64,000 nucleotides of DNA, from positions 7,061,501-7,125,500 of the forward strand of contig NZ_CP107913.1 in assembly GCF_036014115.1 (NCBI RefSeq), read 5' to 3'. Positions 33,632 to 42,869 of this stretch are shown one piece after another. This DNA comes from Streptomyces sp. NBC_00448. GTDB lineage: Bacteria; Actinomycetota; Actinomycetes; Streptomycetales; Streptomycetaceae. Under the pieces are notes generated by a model. That model saw nothing but the letters and a program-made list of their open reading frames with translations, ran no database searches and was not told where the DNA came from. A program made the position numbers and the translations under genes. The first letter of the stretch is position 1, and each line of letters starts with the position of its first letter.

Positions 33632-34804
33632 ATGAGCAACCTGCCATCGCCCCAGAGCCCGGATCAGCACTCCGAGCGGCCGAGTTACGACCGCAAGCCG
33701 CGCGTCGCCGTCGTGTTCGGCGGGCGCAGCTCCGAGCACGGCGTGTCCGTGGTGACCGCGGCCAGCGTGCTGCGCGCCATCGACCGCGACAAGTACGACG
33801 TCCTGCCGATCGGCATCACCACCGAGGGCCGTTGGGCGCTCACCGCCGACGAACCCGAGCGGATGGCCATCGCCGAGCGGCGGATGCCCAGCGTCGAGCA
33901 GGTCACCGACCACGACGGCGCGGTCCTGCTGCCCGTCGACCCGGGCAACCGGGAGGTCGTCTACACCGAGGTCGGCGCGGTGCCGAAGGCACTCGGCGAG
34001 GTCGACGTCGTCTTCCCCATGCTGCACGGCCCCTACGGCGAGGACGGCACCCTCCAGGGGCTGCTGGAACTGTCCGGCGTGCCGTACGTCGGCGCGGGCG
34101 TGCTCGCCTCCGCGGTCGGCATGGACAAGGAGTACATGAAGCGGATCTTCACCTCGTTCGGGTTGAAGGTCGGCCCGTACACGGTGATCCGCCCGCGCGA
34201 GTGGGAGCAGGACCAGGCCGCCGCCCGCCGCAAGGTGCTGGACTTCGCGCAAGTGCACGGCTGGCCGCTGTTCATCAAGCCGACCCGGGCCGGCTCGTCC
34301 ATCGGCATCAGCAAGGTCGAGGGCCCCGACGAACTCGACGCCGCCCTCGCCGAGGCCCGCAGGCACGACCCGAAGGTGCTCGTCGAGGCGCTGCTGCGCG
34401 GACGCGAGATCGAGTGCGGCGTGCTGGAGTTCGCGGACGGCCCGCGCGCCTCGGTACCCGCCGAGATCCCGCCGGCGTCCAGCAGCGACTTCTACGACTT
34501 CGACGCGAAGTACATCGACTCCGCCGAGGGCATCGTGCCGGCCCCGCTCACCGAGGAGCAGACCGAGCGCGTACGGCGGCTGGCCGTCGAGGCGTTCGAG
34601 GCCGCGTCCTGCGAGGGCCTGGTCCGCGCGGACTTCTTCCTGCTGGACAGCGGGGAGTTCGTGATCAACGAGATCAACACCATGCCCGGCTTCACCCCGA
34701 TCTCGATGTACCCGCGGATGTGGCAGGAGAGCGGCGTCGGCTACACCGAACTGATCGACCTGCTCATCCAGGCGGCGCTGCGCCGTTCCACCGGCCTGCG
34801 CTGA
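33632..34804 (+). CDS. ddlA: D-alanine--D-alanine ligase
   Basis: ATP-grasp ligase making the D-Ala-D-Ala dipeptide of peptidoglycan. The 390-residue protein has VVFGGRSSEHGVSV (N-terminal), FPMLHGPYGEDGTLQG, PLFIKPTRAGSSIGISKV (ATP loop), and metal-ligand end VINEINTMPGFTPISMYP. Residues around SSSDFYDFDAKY are of the D-Ala type; nothing suggests a vancomycin-resistance D-Lac ligase. It is in the plsC-gpsA operon. Confidence 0.95.
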   Translation: MSNLPSPQSPDQHSERPSYDRKPRVAVVFGGRSSEHGVSVVTAASVLRAIDRDKYDVLPIGITTEGRWALTADEPERMAIAERRMPSVEQVTDHDGAVLLPVDPGNREVVYTEVGAVPKALGEVDVVFPMLHGPYGEDGTLQGLLELSGVPYVGAGVLASAVGMDKEYMKRIFTSFGLKVGPYTVIRPREWEQDQAAARRKVLDFAQVHGWPLFIKPTRAGSSIGISKVEGPDELDAALAEARRHDPKVLVEALLRGREIECGVLEFADGPRASVPAEIPPASSSDFYDFDAKYIDSAEGIVPAPLTEEQTERVRRLAVEAFEAASCEGLVRADFFLLDSGEFVINEINTMPGFTPISMYPRMWQESGVGYTELIDLLIQAALRRSTGLR

Positions 34805-34865
34805 CCGCGGCGCCGGCCCCGACCCGCCGTCCGCACCGATCCCCGCCGAGCCGAGCGTGCCGCGC

Positions 34866-35351
34866 TCAGATTCCGGCGGGGATCGTGTGCTTGACCGCCG
34901 AGGCCAGATCGGTCAGCGGCCCGAGGTCGGTGGCGTACTTCTTCGGCAGCACCACCTCGACGTACGCCTTGCGCAGCGTCGTGGTCAACCGGAAGGAACC
35001 GTCCGACTGCGGTTCGATGGACCAGCCGACACCGTCGACCTCCACCCCGTCGGTGTTCACCGAGTCGTCCGCGGCCGGACGCGGCACACCGCAGCGCAGC
35101 ACGATCGTAGGATCACCCCATCCGGCGGTCAGCGGGGACACCGGCTTGAGATCATGGCCGGGCAGTCCGTTGACCTTCTTCGGCAACTGCGCGTGCAGCG
35201 CCTTGCAGTAGGCGGTGACCTGGGAGCCCGGAACCGGGACGGCGACCGACTCGTCGTCGCCACCGGAAGCGGTGAACACGTAGACCGCCGCCGCGGACAG
35301 GCACGCGGCGGCGGACACGGAGATCAGCACGACCCGGCGGTAGAACATCAC
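34866..35351 (-). CDS. DUF3515 membrane-anchored protein
   Basis: A 161-residue protein with an N-terminal membrane anchor or uncleaved signal (VVLISVSAAACLSAAAVYVF, about residues 7-26) and an extracytoplasmic domain with two cysteines (YCKAL; VLRCGVPRP) that may form a disulfide. It fits the actinobacterial DUF3515 family, function unknown. TATGCT on the minus strand (35363-35358) is 6 nt before GTG 35351, so a leaderless start is likely; ATG 35348 is next in frame. It is convergent with ddlA. Confidence 0.85.
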   Translation of the reverse strand: MMFYRRVVLISVSAAACLSAAAVYVFTASGGDDESVAVPVPGSQVTAYCKALHAQLPKKVNGLPGHDLKPVSPLTAGWGDPTIVLRCGVPRPAADDSVNTDGVEVDGVGWSIEPQSDGSFRLTTTLRKAYVEVVLPKKYATDLGPLTDLASAVKHTIPAGI

Positions 35352-35395
35352 CGGGAAAGCATAGGGAGAGCCCCGCTTTCAGGGCTCGGCGGGGG

Positions 35396-35629
35396 CTATA
35401 TATGGACGACCGGGCAGGTCAGCGTACGGGTGATGCCTTCCGCCTGCTGGACCTTGGCGACCACCATGCGGCCGAGTTCGTCGACCGTGTCGGCCTGGGC
35501 GCGGACGATGACGTCATAGGGACCTGTGACGTCCTCCGCCTGAATGACTCCGTCGATCTTGGAGATCACCTCCGCTACTGCCGAGGACTTCCCGACCTCG
35601 GTCTGGATCAGGATGTACGCCTGTACCAC
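35396..35629 (-). CDS. Stand-alone Lrp/AsnC ligand-binding (RAM) domain protein
   Basis: A 77-residue protein made only of the effector-binding domain of Lrp/AsnC regulators, without a DNA-binding domain: VQAYILIQTEVGKSSAVAEVI, GPYDVIVRAQADTVDELGRMVV, TRTLTCPVVHI. Such SARD proteins may bind amino acids or modulate full-length Lrp. GTG 35629 is firm: GGAGG lies 5 nt upstream on the minus strand; the frame extends far upstream but without family similarity. It is divergent from thiL. Confidence 0.9.
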   Translation of the reverse strand: MVQAYILIQTEVGKSSAVAEVISKIDGVIQAEDVTGPYDVIVRAQADTVDELGRMVVAKVQQAEGITRTLTCPVVHI

Positions 35630-35799
35630 GGAACCTCCAGGGCGGCTTCGAGGATCATGTGGGAGGGGAGACGCCACGTTATCGCGTCGCCGCGCGCAGC
35701 GGGGAGACCCGCGCGGTACCAGACCCCCGTATTGGCGGGAAACACGCAGTGGAACGGACCGGAGCACGGGCACCGGCCGAGAATCGAGGGGACGACGAT

Positions 35800-36765
35800 A
35801 TGAAGGGGACTGTGGGCGAGCTGGGGGAGTTCGGGCTCATCAGGGAACTGACCTCCCGCCTCACCTCTACCCCCGCGGTGCAGATCGGCCCCGGCGACGA
35901 CGCCGCCGTGGTCGCCGCACCCGACCGCCGGGTGGTGGCCACCACCGACGTGCTCCTCGAAGGACGGCACTTCCGCCGCGACTGGTCCACCGCCTACGAC
36001 GTGGGCCGCAAGGCCGCCGCGCAGAACCTCGCCGACATCGCGGCCATGGGCGCGGTGCCCACCGCGGTGCTGCTCGCCCTCGTGGTGCCCGCCGAACTGC
36101 CCGTCACCTGGCCGGTCGAGCTGATGGACGGCATCAGGGACGAGTGCCAGGTGGCCGGTGCGGCGGTGGTCGGCGGCGACGTGGTGCGCGGCGACACCAT
36201 CACCGTGTCCATCACCGCCCTCGGCGACCTGCGCAACCGCGCCGCCGTCACCCGCGCCGGCGCCCGCGCGGGCAACCTGATCGCCGTCACCGGCTGGCTC
36301 GGCTGGTCCGCCGCGGGACTCGCCGTGCTCTCCCGCGGGTTCCGCTCGCCGCGCGCCTTCGTCGAGGCGCACCGCCGGCCCGAGCCGCCGTACCACGCGG
36401 GCCCGGCCGCCTCGGAGCTCGGCGCCACCGCGATGACCGACGTCAGCGACGGCCTGGTCGCCGACCTCGGCCACATCGCCGCCGCCAGCGGCGTGGACAT
36501 CGACCTGCGCTCCGCCGCCATCGACGTACCCGCGCAGATGACGGACATCGGCCAGGCGGTCGGTGTCGATCCGCTGCACTGGGTGCTCACCGGCGGCGAG
36601 GACCACGCCATCGTGGCCGCGTTCCCGCGCGACGTGAAACTCCCGGCCCGCTGGCGGATCATCGGCGACGTCACCGCGCCCGCCGGACGCACCCCGCGGG
36701 TCACCGTCGACGGCGCTCCCTGGGACAAGGCCGGCGGCTGGGACCACTTCGGGTCCGACGCGTGA
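35800..36765 (+). CDS. thiL: Thiamine-monophosphate kinase
   Basis: Phosphorylates thiamine phosphate to the cofactor TPP. The 321-residue PurM/AIR-synthase-fold protein has IGPGDDAAVV near the start, TTDVLLEGRHFR, AQNLADIAAMGA and GGDVVRGD. ATG 35800 is chosen because GAGGGG lies 8 nt upstream and homologues start just before GELGEFGLI. The thiD start overlaps its stop (GTGA). Confidence 0.94.
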   Translation: MKGTVGELGEFGLIRELTSRLTSTPAVQIGPGDDAAVVAAPDRRVVATTDVLLEGRHFRRDWSTAYDVGRKAAAQNLADIAAMGAVPTAVLLALVVPAELPVTWPVELMDGIRDECQVAGAAVVGGDVVRGDTITVSITALGDLRNRAAVTRAGARAGNLIAVTGWLGWSAAGLAVLSRGFRSPRAFVEAHRRPEPPYHAGPAASELGATAMTDVSDGLVADLGHIAAASGVDIDLRSAAIDVPAQMTDIGQAVGVDPLHWVLTGGEDHAIVAAFPRDVKLPARWRIIGDVTAPAGRTPRVTVDGAPWDKAGGWDHFGSDA

Positions 36766-37640
36766 GCGGCCCGGACGCGCCCGGCGCCACGAGTGAGCCG
36801 GCCGCGCCCCGGCAGCCGCGCACCGCGCCACCGCGGGTGCTGACCGTCGCCGGCTCCGACTCCGGCGGCGGCGCGGGCATCCAGGCCGACCTCAAGACGA
36901 TGCTCGCGCTCGGCGTGCACGGCATGAGCGTGCTCACCGCCGTCACCGCGCAGAACTCGCTGGGGGTACAGGGCGCCTGGGAACTGCCGGTCGACGCGGT
37001 CCGCGCGCAGTTCCGCGCCGTCGTCGACGACATCGGGGTGCAGGCGGTCAAGACCGGCATGCTCGCCTCCGCGGCGACGGCCGTCACCGTCGCCGACCTG
37101 CTCGACGGGCTCGACCGCGACGTACCCGTGGTGGTCGACCCGGTCGCCGTCTCCAAGCACGGCGACGCGCTGCTGGGCGAGGAGGCGGTCGACGTGGTGC
37201 GCGGCCGGCTGCTGCCGCTGGCCACGGTGGCCACCCCGAACCTCGACGAGGTGACCCGGCTCACCGGTGTCGTGGTCGCCGACGAGGCGGGGATGCGCGC
37301 GGCGGCCCGCGCGGTGCTCGGGTACGGCCCGCGCTGGGTGCTGGTCAAGGGCGGGCACCTGCCCGGCGCCGAGCGGCACGCGGAGGCCGTGGACCTGCTC
37401 TCCGACGGCCGCACCGAGCGGTGGTACCGCGCGCCCCGGTACGCCAACCGCCACACCCACGGCACCGGCTGCACCCTGGCAAGCGCGCTCGCCTCGTACC
37501 TGGCGCTGGGGCACGACGTGCCCGCGGCGGTCGGCTACGCCAAGGAGTACGTCAGGGGCGCCATCGAGGCGGGCTTCCCGCTCGGGGCGGGCATCGGCCC
37601 GGTCGACCACGGCTGGCGGACCCGCACCGGGGAACGCTGA
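36762..37640 (+). CDS. thiD: Hydroxymethylpyrimidine/phosphomethylpyrimidine kinase
   Basis: Phosphorylates HMP and HMP-P for thiamine synthesis. The 292-residue ribokinase-fold protein has LTVAGSDSGGGAGIQADLKT at residues about 26-45, AVTAQNSLGVQ, and the catalytic ATP region HTHGTGCTLASALASYLA. The first 25 residues are Pro/Ala-rich and extra. GTG 36762 overlaps the thiL stop. A terminator shared with convergent rpmB follows. Confidence 0.94.
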   Translation: MSGPDAPGATSEPAAPRQPRTAPPRVLTVAGSDSGGGAGIQADLKTMLALGVHGMSVLTAVTAQNSLGVQGAWELPVDAVRAQFRAVVDDIGVQAVKTGMLASAATAVTVADLLDGLDRDVPVVVDPVAVSKHGDALLGEEAVDVVRGRLLPLATVATPNLDEVTRLTGVVVADEAGMRAAARAVLGYGPRWVLVKGGHLPGAERHAEAVDLLSDGRTERWYRAPRYANRHTHGTGCTLASALASYLALGHDVPAAVGYAKEYVRGAIEAGFPLGAGIGPVDHGWRTRTGER

Positions 37641-37641
37641 A

Positions 37642-37671
37642 AAGCCGATCCACCGTGAGGTGGATCGGCTT
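37642..37671 (+). terminator. Bidirectional terminator between thiD and rpmB
   Basis: AAGCCGATCCACC (37642-37654) and GGTGGATCGGCTT (37659-37671), a perfect 13-bp stem with loop GTGA. Confidence 0.9.
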
Positions 37672-37698
37672 CAGGTAGCCACCAGGACTGCGCTGCGG

Positions 37699-37884
37699 TC
37701 AGCGCGTGACCTTGCCGGCCTTGATGCACGAGGTGCAGACGTTGAGGCGCTTCGGCGTCTTCCCGACAACCGCACGCACGCGCTGGATGTTGGGGTTCCA
37801 ACGACGCGGAGTACGGCGGTGCGAGTGGGAGATGCTGTTGCCGAAGCCCGGCCCCTTGCCGCAGACGTCGCAGTTAGCAGCCAC
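37699..37884 (-). CDS. rpmB: 50S ribosomal protein L28
   Basis: A 61-residue ribosomal protein. It has the N-terminal CDVCGKGP zinc-binding pair and a C-terminal CTSCIKAGKV pair, so it is the Zn-binding (C+) L28 form. The body HSHRRTPRRWNPNIQRVR is rRNA-binding. Streptomycetes may also have a C- paralogue elsewhere under Zur control; none is in this window. It is divergent from the DAK/recG operon. Confidence 0.95.
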   Translation of the reverse strand: MAANCDVCGKGPGFGNSISHSHRRTPRRWNPNIQRVRAVVGKTPKRLNVCTSCIKAGKVTR

Positions 37885-38333
37885 GGGTCACTCCAAAGAC
37901 TTCAGATGCTCAGATGCATTTACGGTGAGAAAACCCGGGAGAGCCCCAGGCAACCGGAGCAGCATACAACGACCGCTCCCGTAGAACGAAACTACCACGG
38001 TCCGGACGCCCTCCCGGCCGGTGGCCGCCCGGACTCCGCCGGTGACCACCCGGTGACCGTACGGGAGATCGGCAGGTGACGGCCAGGTTGCCGGCAGGGA
38101 GTGCGCCCGCCGGCCGCCGGACGCCCGCACCACCCGGCCGTCGCCTTCTGCCCGTCCTCCCGCCCGGCAGTACGCTCACCAGCAGCCCCACCCCAGGACG
38201 CCGGAACCCCGGCCCCCGACGCCCGGACCGCCGACTTCCGAACCGCGCCGGCCGCAGAACCGCCCGACGTCCGAACCGCCTGACCGCCGAACTCCCGACC
38301 CCGGCGCCCCCGGTGCCCCGCAAGGAGGACCTG
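37885..38333 (+). other. Intergenic region between rpmB and the DAK gene
   Basis: A 449-bp divergent region. The first 100 bp is relatively AT-rich and should hold the rpmB promoter. The rest is Pro/Arg-coding-like GC sequence in frame with the downstream gene, but it shows no domain similarity and lies upstream of a very strong Shine-Dalgarno, so I treat it as non-coding. Confidence 0.45.
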
Positions 38334-40022
38334 TTGCCCCCCACGCTCGACGCGGCCGCGGTGCGTTCCTGGTGCCGGCTCTCGCTACGGGCGCTGGGGC
38401 GGGCCCGCGAGGAGATCGACGCGATCAACGTCTATCCCGTCGCCGACGGGGACACCGGCACCAACCTCTACCTGACCGTCGAGTCGGCCGCGCAGGCCGT
38501 CGAAGCGGTCTTCGACGCGCACGCCGCCGGCCGTGCCGACCCCGACGGCGCCCCCGCGCCCACCCTCACCGAGGCGTTCCGCGCCCTGTCGCACGGGGCC
38601 CTCATCGGCGCCCGCGGCAACTCCGGCACCATCCTCGCCCAGTTGCTGCGCGGCGTGAACGAGGCGCTGGCCGCGCCTCCGGGACCGGACGGCCGGATCG
38701 CGGCGGACGACCTGCGCCGCGCGCTCGCGGCCGCCGCGGAGGCCGGTTACGCGGCCGTGGCCCGGCCGGTGGAGGGCACCATGCTCACCGTCGCCACCCG
38801 CGCCGCCGAGGCGGCCCGCGCCGCCGAGGGCGGCATGACCGAGGTGGCACGGGCCGCCCACGCCGCCGCCCTCGCCGCGCTGGCCGCCACCCCCGGCCAA
38901 CTCGGCGCGCTGCGCAGGGCCGGAGTGGTGGACGCGGGCGGCCTCGGCCTGGTCGCGCTGCTCGGCGCGCTCTGCGAGGTCGTCACCGGCGAGCCCCCCA
39001 CCGACCGGCCGGTCTCCGGCACGGGCACCTCCTTCCGCCACGCGCACGCCCACGGACCGGGAGCGGGCGACCCCGACGCCGAGCCCTGCGCCGACGGTTC
39101 CGCGTTCGGCGCCGACGGACCCGCGTTCGAGGTGATCTTCCTGCTGGAGGGCACCGACGCCACCGTGGACGGGCTGCGCGGCCGGCTCGACGCGCTCGGC
39201 GACTCACTGGTCGTGGTCGGCGGCGACGGCCTGTGGAACGTCCACGTCCACGTGGACGACGTCGGGGCCGCGCTGGAGGCCGCGATCGACGCCGGGCGGC
39301 CGTACCGGATCAGGGTCACGCACTTCGGCGACCAGGCCCGGCGACCGCGCGGCGAGCGAGCCGTACGGGCCGTGGTCGCCGTCGTCCGCGGCGACGGCCT
39401 CGCCGAACTGTGCGGCCAGGCCGGCGCGACCGTGGTCGCCGTACGCCCGGGGGAGCGGCCCGCCAGCGGCGAGATCGCCGCCGCCATCCGCCGCGCGCAC
39501 GCCCGCGAGGTCGTCCTGCTGCCCAACGACACGGAGTTGCGGCACGTGGCGGGCGCCGCCGCCGAACAGGCCAGGGCCGACGGCGTACGGGTCGCCCTGA
39601 TCCCCACCCGCTCGGCCGTGCAGGGCCTGTCCGCGCTCGCCGTCCACGAGCCGAGCCGCCGCTTCGACGAGGACGTGGTCGCCATGACCGCGGCCGCCGG
39701 CGCCACCCGCTACGCCGAACTCGCCGTCGCCGAGCACCAGTCCTGGACCACCGCCGGGATCTGCCAGGCCGGCGACATCCTCGGCCTGATCGAGGACGAC
39801 GTCGCCGTCATCGGCGCCGACCTCGCCGAGACCGCGGTCGCCACGCTGGAACGGATGCTCACCGCCGGCGGCGAACTCGTCACCCTCGTCCTCGGCCCCA
39901 CCGCCCCACCCGACCTCGCCGACCGCCTCCGCGCCCACGTCCACGACCACCACCTCGCGGTCGACACGGTCACCTACGAAGGCGGCGACACGGCCACCCC
40001 TCTCCTCATCGGCGTGGAGTAA
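38334..40022 (+). CDS. DAK phosphatase-domain (FakA-like) protein
   Basis: A 562-residue protein with an N-terminal DhaL kinase domain (NVYPVADGDTGTNLYLTV, with metal-binding aspartates; RGNSGTILAQLLRG; GTMLTVATRAAEAA), then a middle domain and a C-terminal DegV-like/DAK1_2 domain. This is the layout of fatty acid kinase FakA, which phosphorylates FakB-bound fatty acids; no fakB is visible here, so this activity is inference. TTG 38334 is chosen because AAGGAGG (38322-38328) lies exactly 5 nt upstream. The frame is open to 38076, but that part is arginine/proline-rich. recG follows after a repeat-bearing gap. Confidence 0.85.
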   Translation: MPPTLDAAAVRSWCRLSLRALGRAREEIDAINVYPVADGDTGTNLYLTVESAAQAVEAVFDAHAAGRADPDGAPAPTLTEAFRALSHGALIGARGNSGTILAQLLRGVNEALAAPPGPDGRIAADDLRRALAAAAEAGYAAVARPVEGTMLTVATRAAEAARAAEGGMTEVARAAHAAALAALAATPGQLGALRRAGVVDAGGLGLVALLGALCEVVTGEPPTDRPVSGTGTSFRHAHAHGPGAGDPDAEPCADGSAFGADGPAFEVIFLLEGTDATVDGLRGRLDALGDSLVVVGGDGLWNVHVHVDDVGAALEAAIDAGRPYRIRVTHFGDQARRPRGERAVRAVVAVVRGDGLAELCGQAGATVVAVRPGERPASGEIAAAIRRAHAREVVLLPNDTELRHVAGAAAEQARADGVRVALIPTRSAVQGLSALAVHEPSRRFDEDVVAMTAAAGATRYAELAVAEHQSWTTAGICQAGDILGLIEDDVAVIGADLAETAVATLERMLTAGGELVTLVLGPTAPPDLADRLRAHVHDHHLAVDTVTYEGGDTATPLLIGVE

Positions 40023-40502
40023 GGCCCCGACGGGCAGGTGGGACCGGTTCCCGGAGCGGGCGACCGCAAATCGGGTGGAGTAGCGAGGGCCCTACGGGCG
40101 GTGAGGACCGGTTCCCGGAATGGGCGCCCCGTGACGTGGGAGCCGTTGGTGGGGTGGGTGCCGTGAGGTGGGAGCCGTTCTTACGTGTTGGGCACCCGCT
40201 CAACCCCTTTTTTGCCGCCGGCTCGCCTCCGGGCGCTGAGATCCGGTGTCGACAGTCGATCGTGCTCGATCCTTCGTTCCTCAGGATCTCCGCGCGTTCT
40301 CCTTTTCGACACCGGCGCGCCCTTTGGCTCGCCGGCTACAACGGCGAACCGTTCTTACGCGTGGGCGCCCGGTCTGGGGCCGCGAAGCGTAAGAACGGCA
40401 CCCGCGGGACAGCGCCACACGTGCGAGTGGGGCACGCCCGTCACTGTGCCTGCGCCGTGTGGCTTGTGCCGTTGTCGGCGCGGTGCGCAAAGATTGGGCG
40501 TG
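40023..40502 (+). repeat. Repeat-bearing intergenic region upstream of recG
   Basis: 480 bp without a supported gene. GGACCGGTTCCCGGA occurs twice (about 40050 and 40108). CCGTTCTTACG occurs twice (about 40167 and 40349), each followed by a GGGC-CCG dyad. CCGTTCTTACGC (40349-40360) pairs with GCGTAAGAACGG (40387-40398), a perfect 12-bp stem. TTTTTT near 40207 follows another hairpin-like segment and may terminate the DAK transcript. Confidence 0.6.
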
Positions 40503-42764
40503 ATGACTGGGAACCCGTTGGACGACCCGCTGCGCAAGCTCGTCGGTGACCGTACGGCCAAGGTGCTCGACGAGCACCTCGGGCTGCGCACGACGGGGGA
40601 TCTGCTGCACCACTACCCGCGGCGGTACGCGGAGCGCGGCGAGCTGACCCGGCTGGCGGACCTGCCGGTCGACGAGTACGTCACCGTGGTCGCGCAGATC
40701 GCGAAGGCGGACAAGCGGACGTACGGCGGAGGGTCCGGGGTGCGGTTGGAGGTCGTGGTGACCGACGGCAGCGGCTCGCTCACCCTGGTCTTCTTCAGCA
40801 AGGCCGCGCACGCCCACGCGCACCGGCTGCTGCCCGGCCGCCGCGGGATGTTCTCCGGCAAGGTCTCGGTCTTCAACCGCACCCGGCAACTCGCCCACCC
40901 GGACTACCAGTTGCTCGACGCGGAGGCCGACGACGGCCCGGACGCGAAGGACGCGGTCGACGCGTTCGCGAACCGGCTGATCCCGCTGTACCCGGCGGTG
41001 AAGCAGATCACGTCCTGGCGGATCGCCCAGGCCGTGGACACCGCGATCGACTCGCTCGGCGCGATCGGCTGGGCCGGGGTCGGCGAGCCGCTGCCGGCGG
41101 AGCTGCGGGCCGGGCGGGATCTGGTGGCGCTGCCCGAGGCGCTGGAGAAGGTGCACCGGCCGCGCACCAAGCGGGACATCGAGGTGGCCCGGCAGCGGCT
41201 GAAGTGGGACGAGGCGTTCGTGCTCCAGGTGGCGCTGGCCCGGCGCCGGGCCGACGAGTCGGCGCTGCCCGCGGTGCCGCGGGTGCCGGGTGAGGACGGG
41301 CTGCTGACGGCGTTCGACGGGCGACTGCCGTTCACGTTGACCGAGGGCCAGCAGGCGGTGTCGGCCGAGGTTTTCGCGGACCTGGCCACCGACCACCCCA
41401 TGCACCGGCTGCTCCAGGGCGAGGTCGGCTCCGGCAAGACCCTGGTGGCGCTGCGCGCGATGCTCGGCGTGGTGGACACCGGCGGCCAGGCGGCGATGCT
41501 CGCGCCGACCGAGGTGCTCGCCCAGCAGCACCACCGCTCGATCACCGAGATGATGGGCGACCTGGCGGAGTCCGGCATGCTCGGCGGCTCCGAACTGGGC
41601 ACCAAGGTGGTGCTGTTGACCGGCTCGATGGGCGCGGCGGCCCGCAGGCAGGCGCTGCTCGACCTGATCAGCGGGGACGCGGGCATCGTGATCGGCACCC
41701 ACGCCCTGATCGAGGACAAGGTGAAGTTCCGCGACCTGGGGCTGGTGGTCGTGGACGAGCAGCACCGCTTCGGGGTGGAGCAGCGCGACGCGCTGCGCGC
41801 GAAGGCCGAACAGCCGCCGCACCTGCTGGTGATGACGGCCACCCCCATCCCGCGCACGGTCGCGATGACGGTCTTCGGCGACCTGGAGACCTCGGTGCTC
41901 GACCAGTTGCCCGCCGGGCGCTCCCCGATCGCCACCCACGTGGTGCCGGCCGAGGAGAAGCCGCACTTCCTCGCCCGGGCCTGGGAACGGGTCCGTGAGG
42001 AGGTCGAGTCCGGCCACCAGGCGTACGTGGTCTGCCCGCGGATCGGCGACGAGGAGGACGCGAAGGCCGCGGGCGGCAGCGGGAAGGCGAGCGGGAAAGC
42101 GAGTGGCAAGGCGGCCGCGAAGGGCGCCGCCGACGAGGGCGAGGAGCGCCGCCCGCCGCTGGCCGTGCTCGATGTCGCCGACCAGCTCGCCAAGGGCCCG
42201 CTGAGCGGCCTGCGGGTCGAGGCGCTGCACGGCAGGATGGCCCCCGACGCCAAGGACGACGTGATGCGCCGGTTCGCCGCCGGCGACGTCGACGTGCTGG
42301 TGGCGACCACCGTCATCGAGGTGGGGGTCAACGTGCCGAACGCCACCGCGATGGTGATCATGGACGCCGACCGGTTCGGTGTCTCCCAGCTGCACCAGCT
42401 GCGCGGCCGGGTCGGCCGCGGCAGCGCCCCCGGGCTGTGCCTGCTGGTCTCCGAGGCGCCCGAGGCGAGCCCGGCCAGGACCCGGCTCGACGCGGTCGCC
42501 CGCACCCTCGACGGCTTCGAGCTGTCCCGGATCGACCTGGAGCAGCGCCGGGAGGGCGACGTGCTCGGCCAGGCCCAGTCCGGCAGCCGCTCCAGCCTGC
42601 GGGTCCTCGCCGTCATCGAGGACGAGGACGTGATCGCCGCGGCCCGCGACGAGGCCACCGCGCTGGTCGCCGCCGACCCCGACCTGGCCGGACGCCCCGA
42701 CCTGCGCAGCGCGCTGGAGAGCCTGCTCGACGCGGACCGCGAGGAGTACCTGGAGAAGGGCTGA
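40503..42764 (+). CDS. recG: ATP-dependent DNA helicase RecG
   Basis: Branch-migration helicase that reverses stalled replication forks. The 753-residue protein has an N-terminal wedge/OB domain (about 60-170), then the SF2 motor: Walker A GEVGSGKTLVAL, DEQH box VVDEQHRFGVEQR, motif III TATPIPRT, and motifs V-VI VATTVIEVGVNVPNA and QLRGRVGRG. It is slightly longer than usual because of a low-complexity KASGKASGK insertion between the two RecA lobes (about 42060-42150). ATG 40503 (or GTG 40500) has no Shine-Dalgarno; AAGATT lies 7 nt before the ATG. Confidence 0.95.
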   Translation: MTGNPLDDPLRKLVGDRTAKVLDEHLGLRTTGDLLHHYPRRYAERGELTRLADLPVDEYVTVVAQIAKADKRTYGGGSGVRLEVVVTDGSGSLTLVFFSKAAHAHAHRLLPGRRGMFSGKVSVFNRTRQLAHPDYQLLDAEADDGPDAKDAVDAFANRLIPLYPAVKQITSWRIAQAVDTAIDSLGAIGWAGVGEPLPAELRAGRDLVALPEALEKVHRPRTKRDIEVARQRLKWDEAFVLQVALARRRADESALPAVPRVPGEDGLLTAFDGRLPFTLTEGQQAVSAEVFADLATDHPMHRLLQGEVGSGKTLVALRAMLGVVDTGGQAAMLAPTEVLAQQHHRSITEMMGDLAESGMLGGSELGTKVVLLTGSMGAAARRQALLDLISGDAGIVIGTHALIEDKVKFRDLGLVVVDEQHRFGVEQRDALRAKAEQPPHLLVMTATPIPRTVAMTVFGDLETSVLDQLPAGRSPIATHVVPAEEKPHFLARAWERVREEVESGHQAYVVCPRIGDEEDAKAAGGSGKASGKASGKAAAKGAADEGEERRPPLAVLDVADQLAKGPLSGLRVEALHGRMAPDAKDDVMRRFAAGDVDVLVATTVIEVGVNVPNATAMVIMDADRFGVSQLHQLRGRVGRGSAPGLCLLVSEAPEASPARTRLDAVARTLDGFELSRIDLEQRREGDVLGQAQSGSRSSLRVLAVIEDEDVIAAARDEATALVAADPDLAGRPDLRSALESLLDADREEYLEKG

Positions 42765-42869
42765 CGACCCGGCGCACCAGGTCGTACGCCGGAAGCGTTC
42801 AACTGCCGCCTCCCGGGGCCGCGACCGCCCGGACCGCGATCCCCGGGCGGCGCCCGCACACCCGACGGG

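Noticed and set aside
33632..34804. Possible glycopeptide-resistance (D-Ala-D-Lac) ligase
   Set aside because: The gene is in a housekeeping plsC-gpsA operon and its motifs fit ordinary Ddl; no vanH or vanX partners.
38076..38333. N-terminal extension of the DAK-domain protein
   Set aside because: The extension is arginine/proline-rich with no similarity, while a strong AAGGAGG lies 5 nt before TTG 38334.
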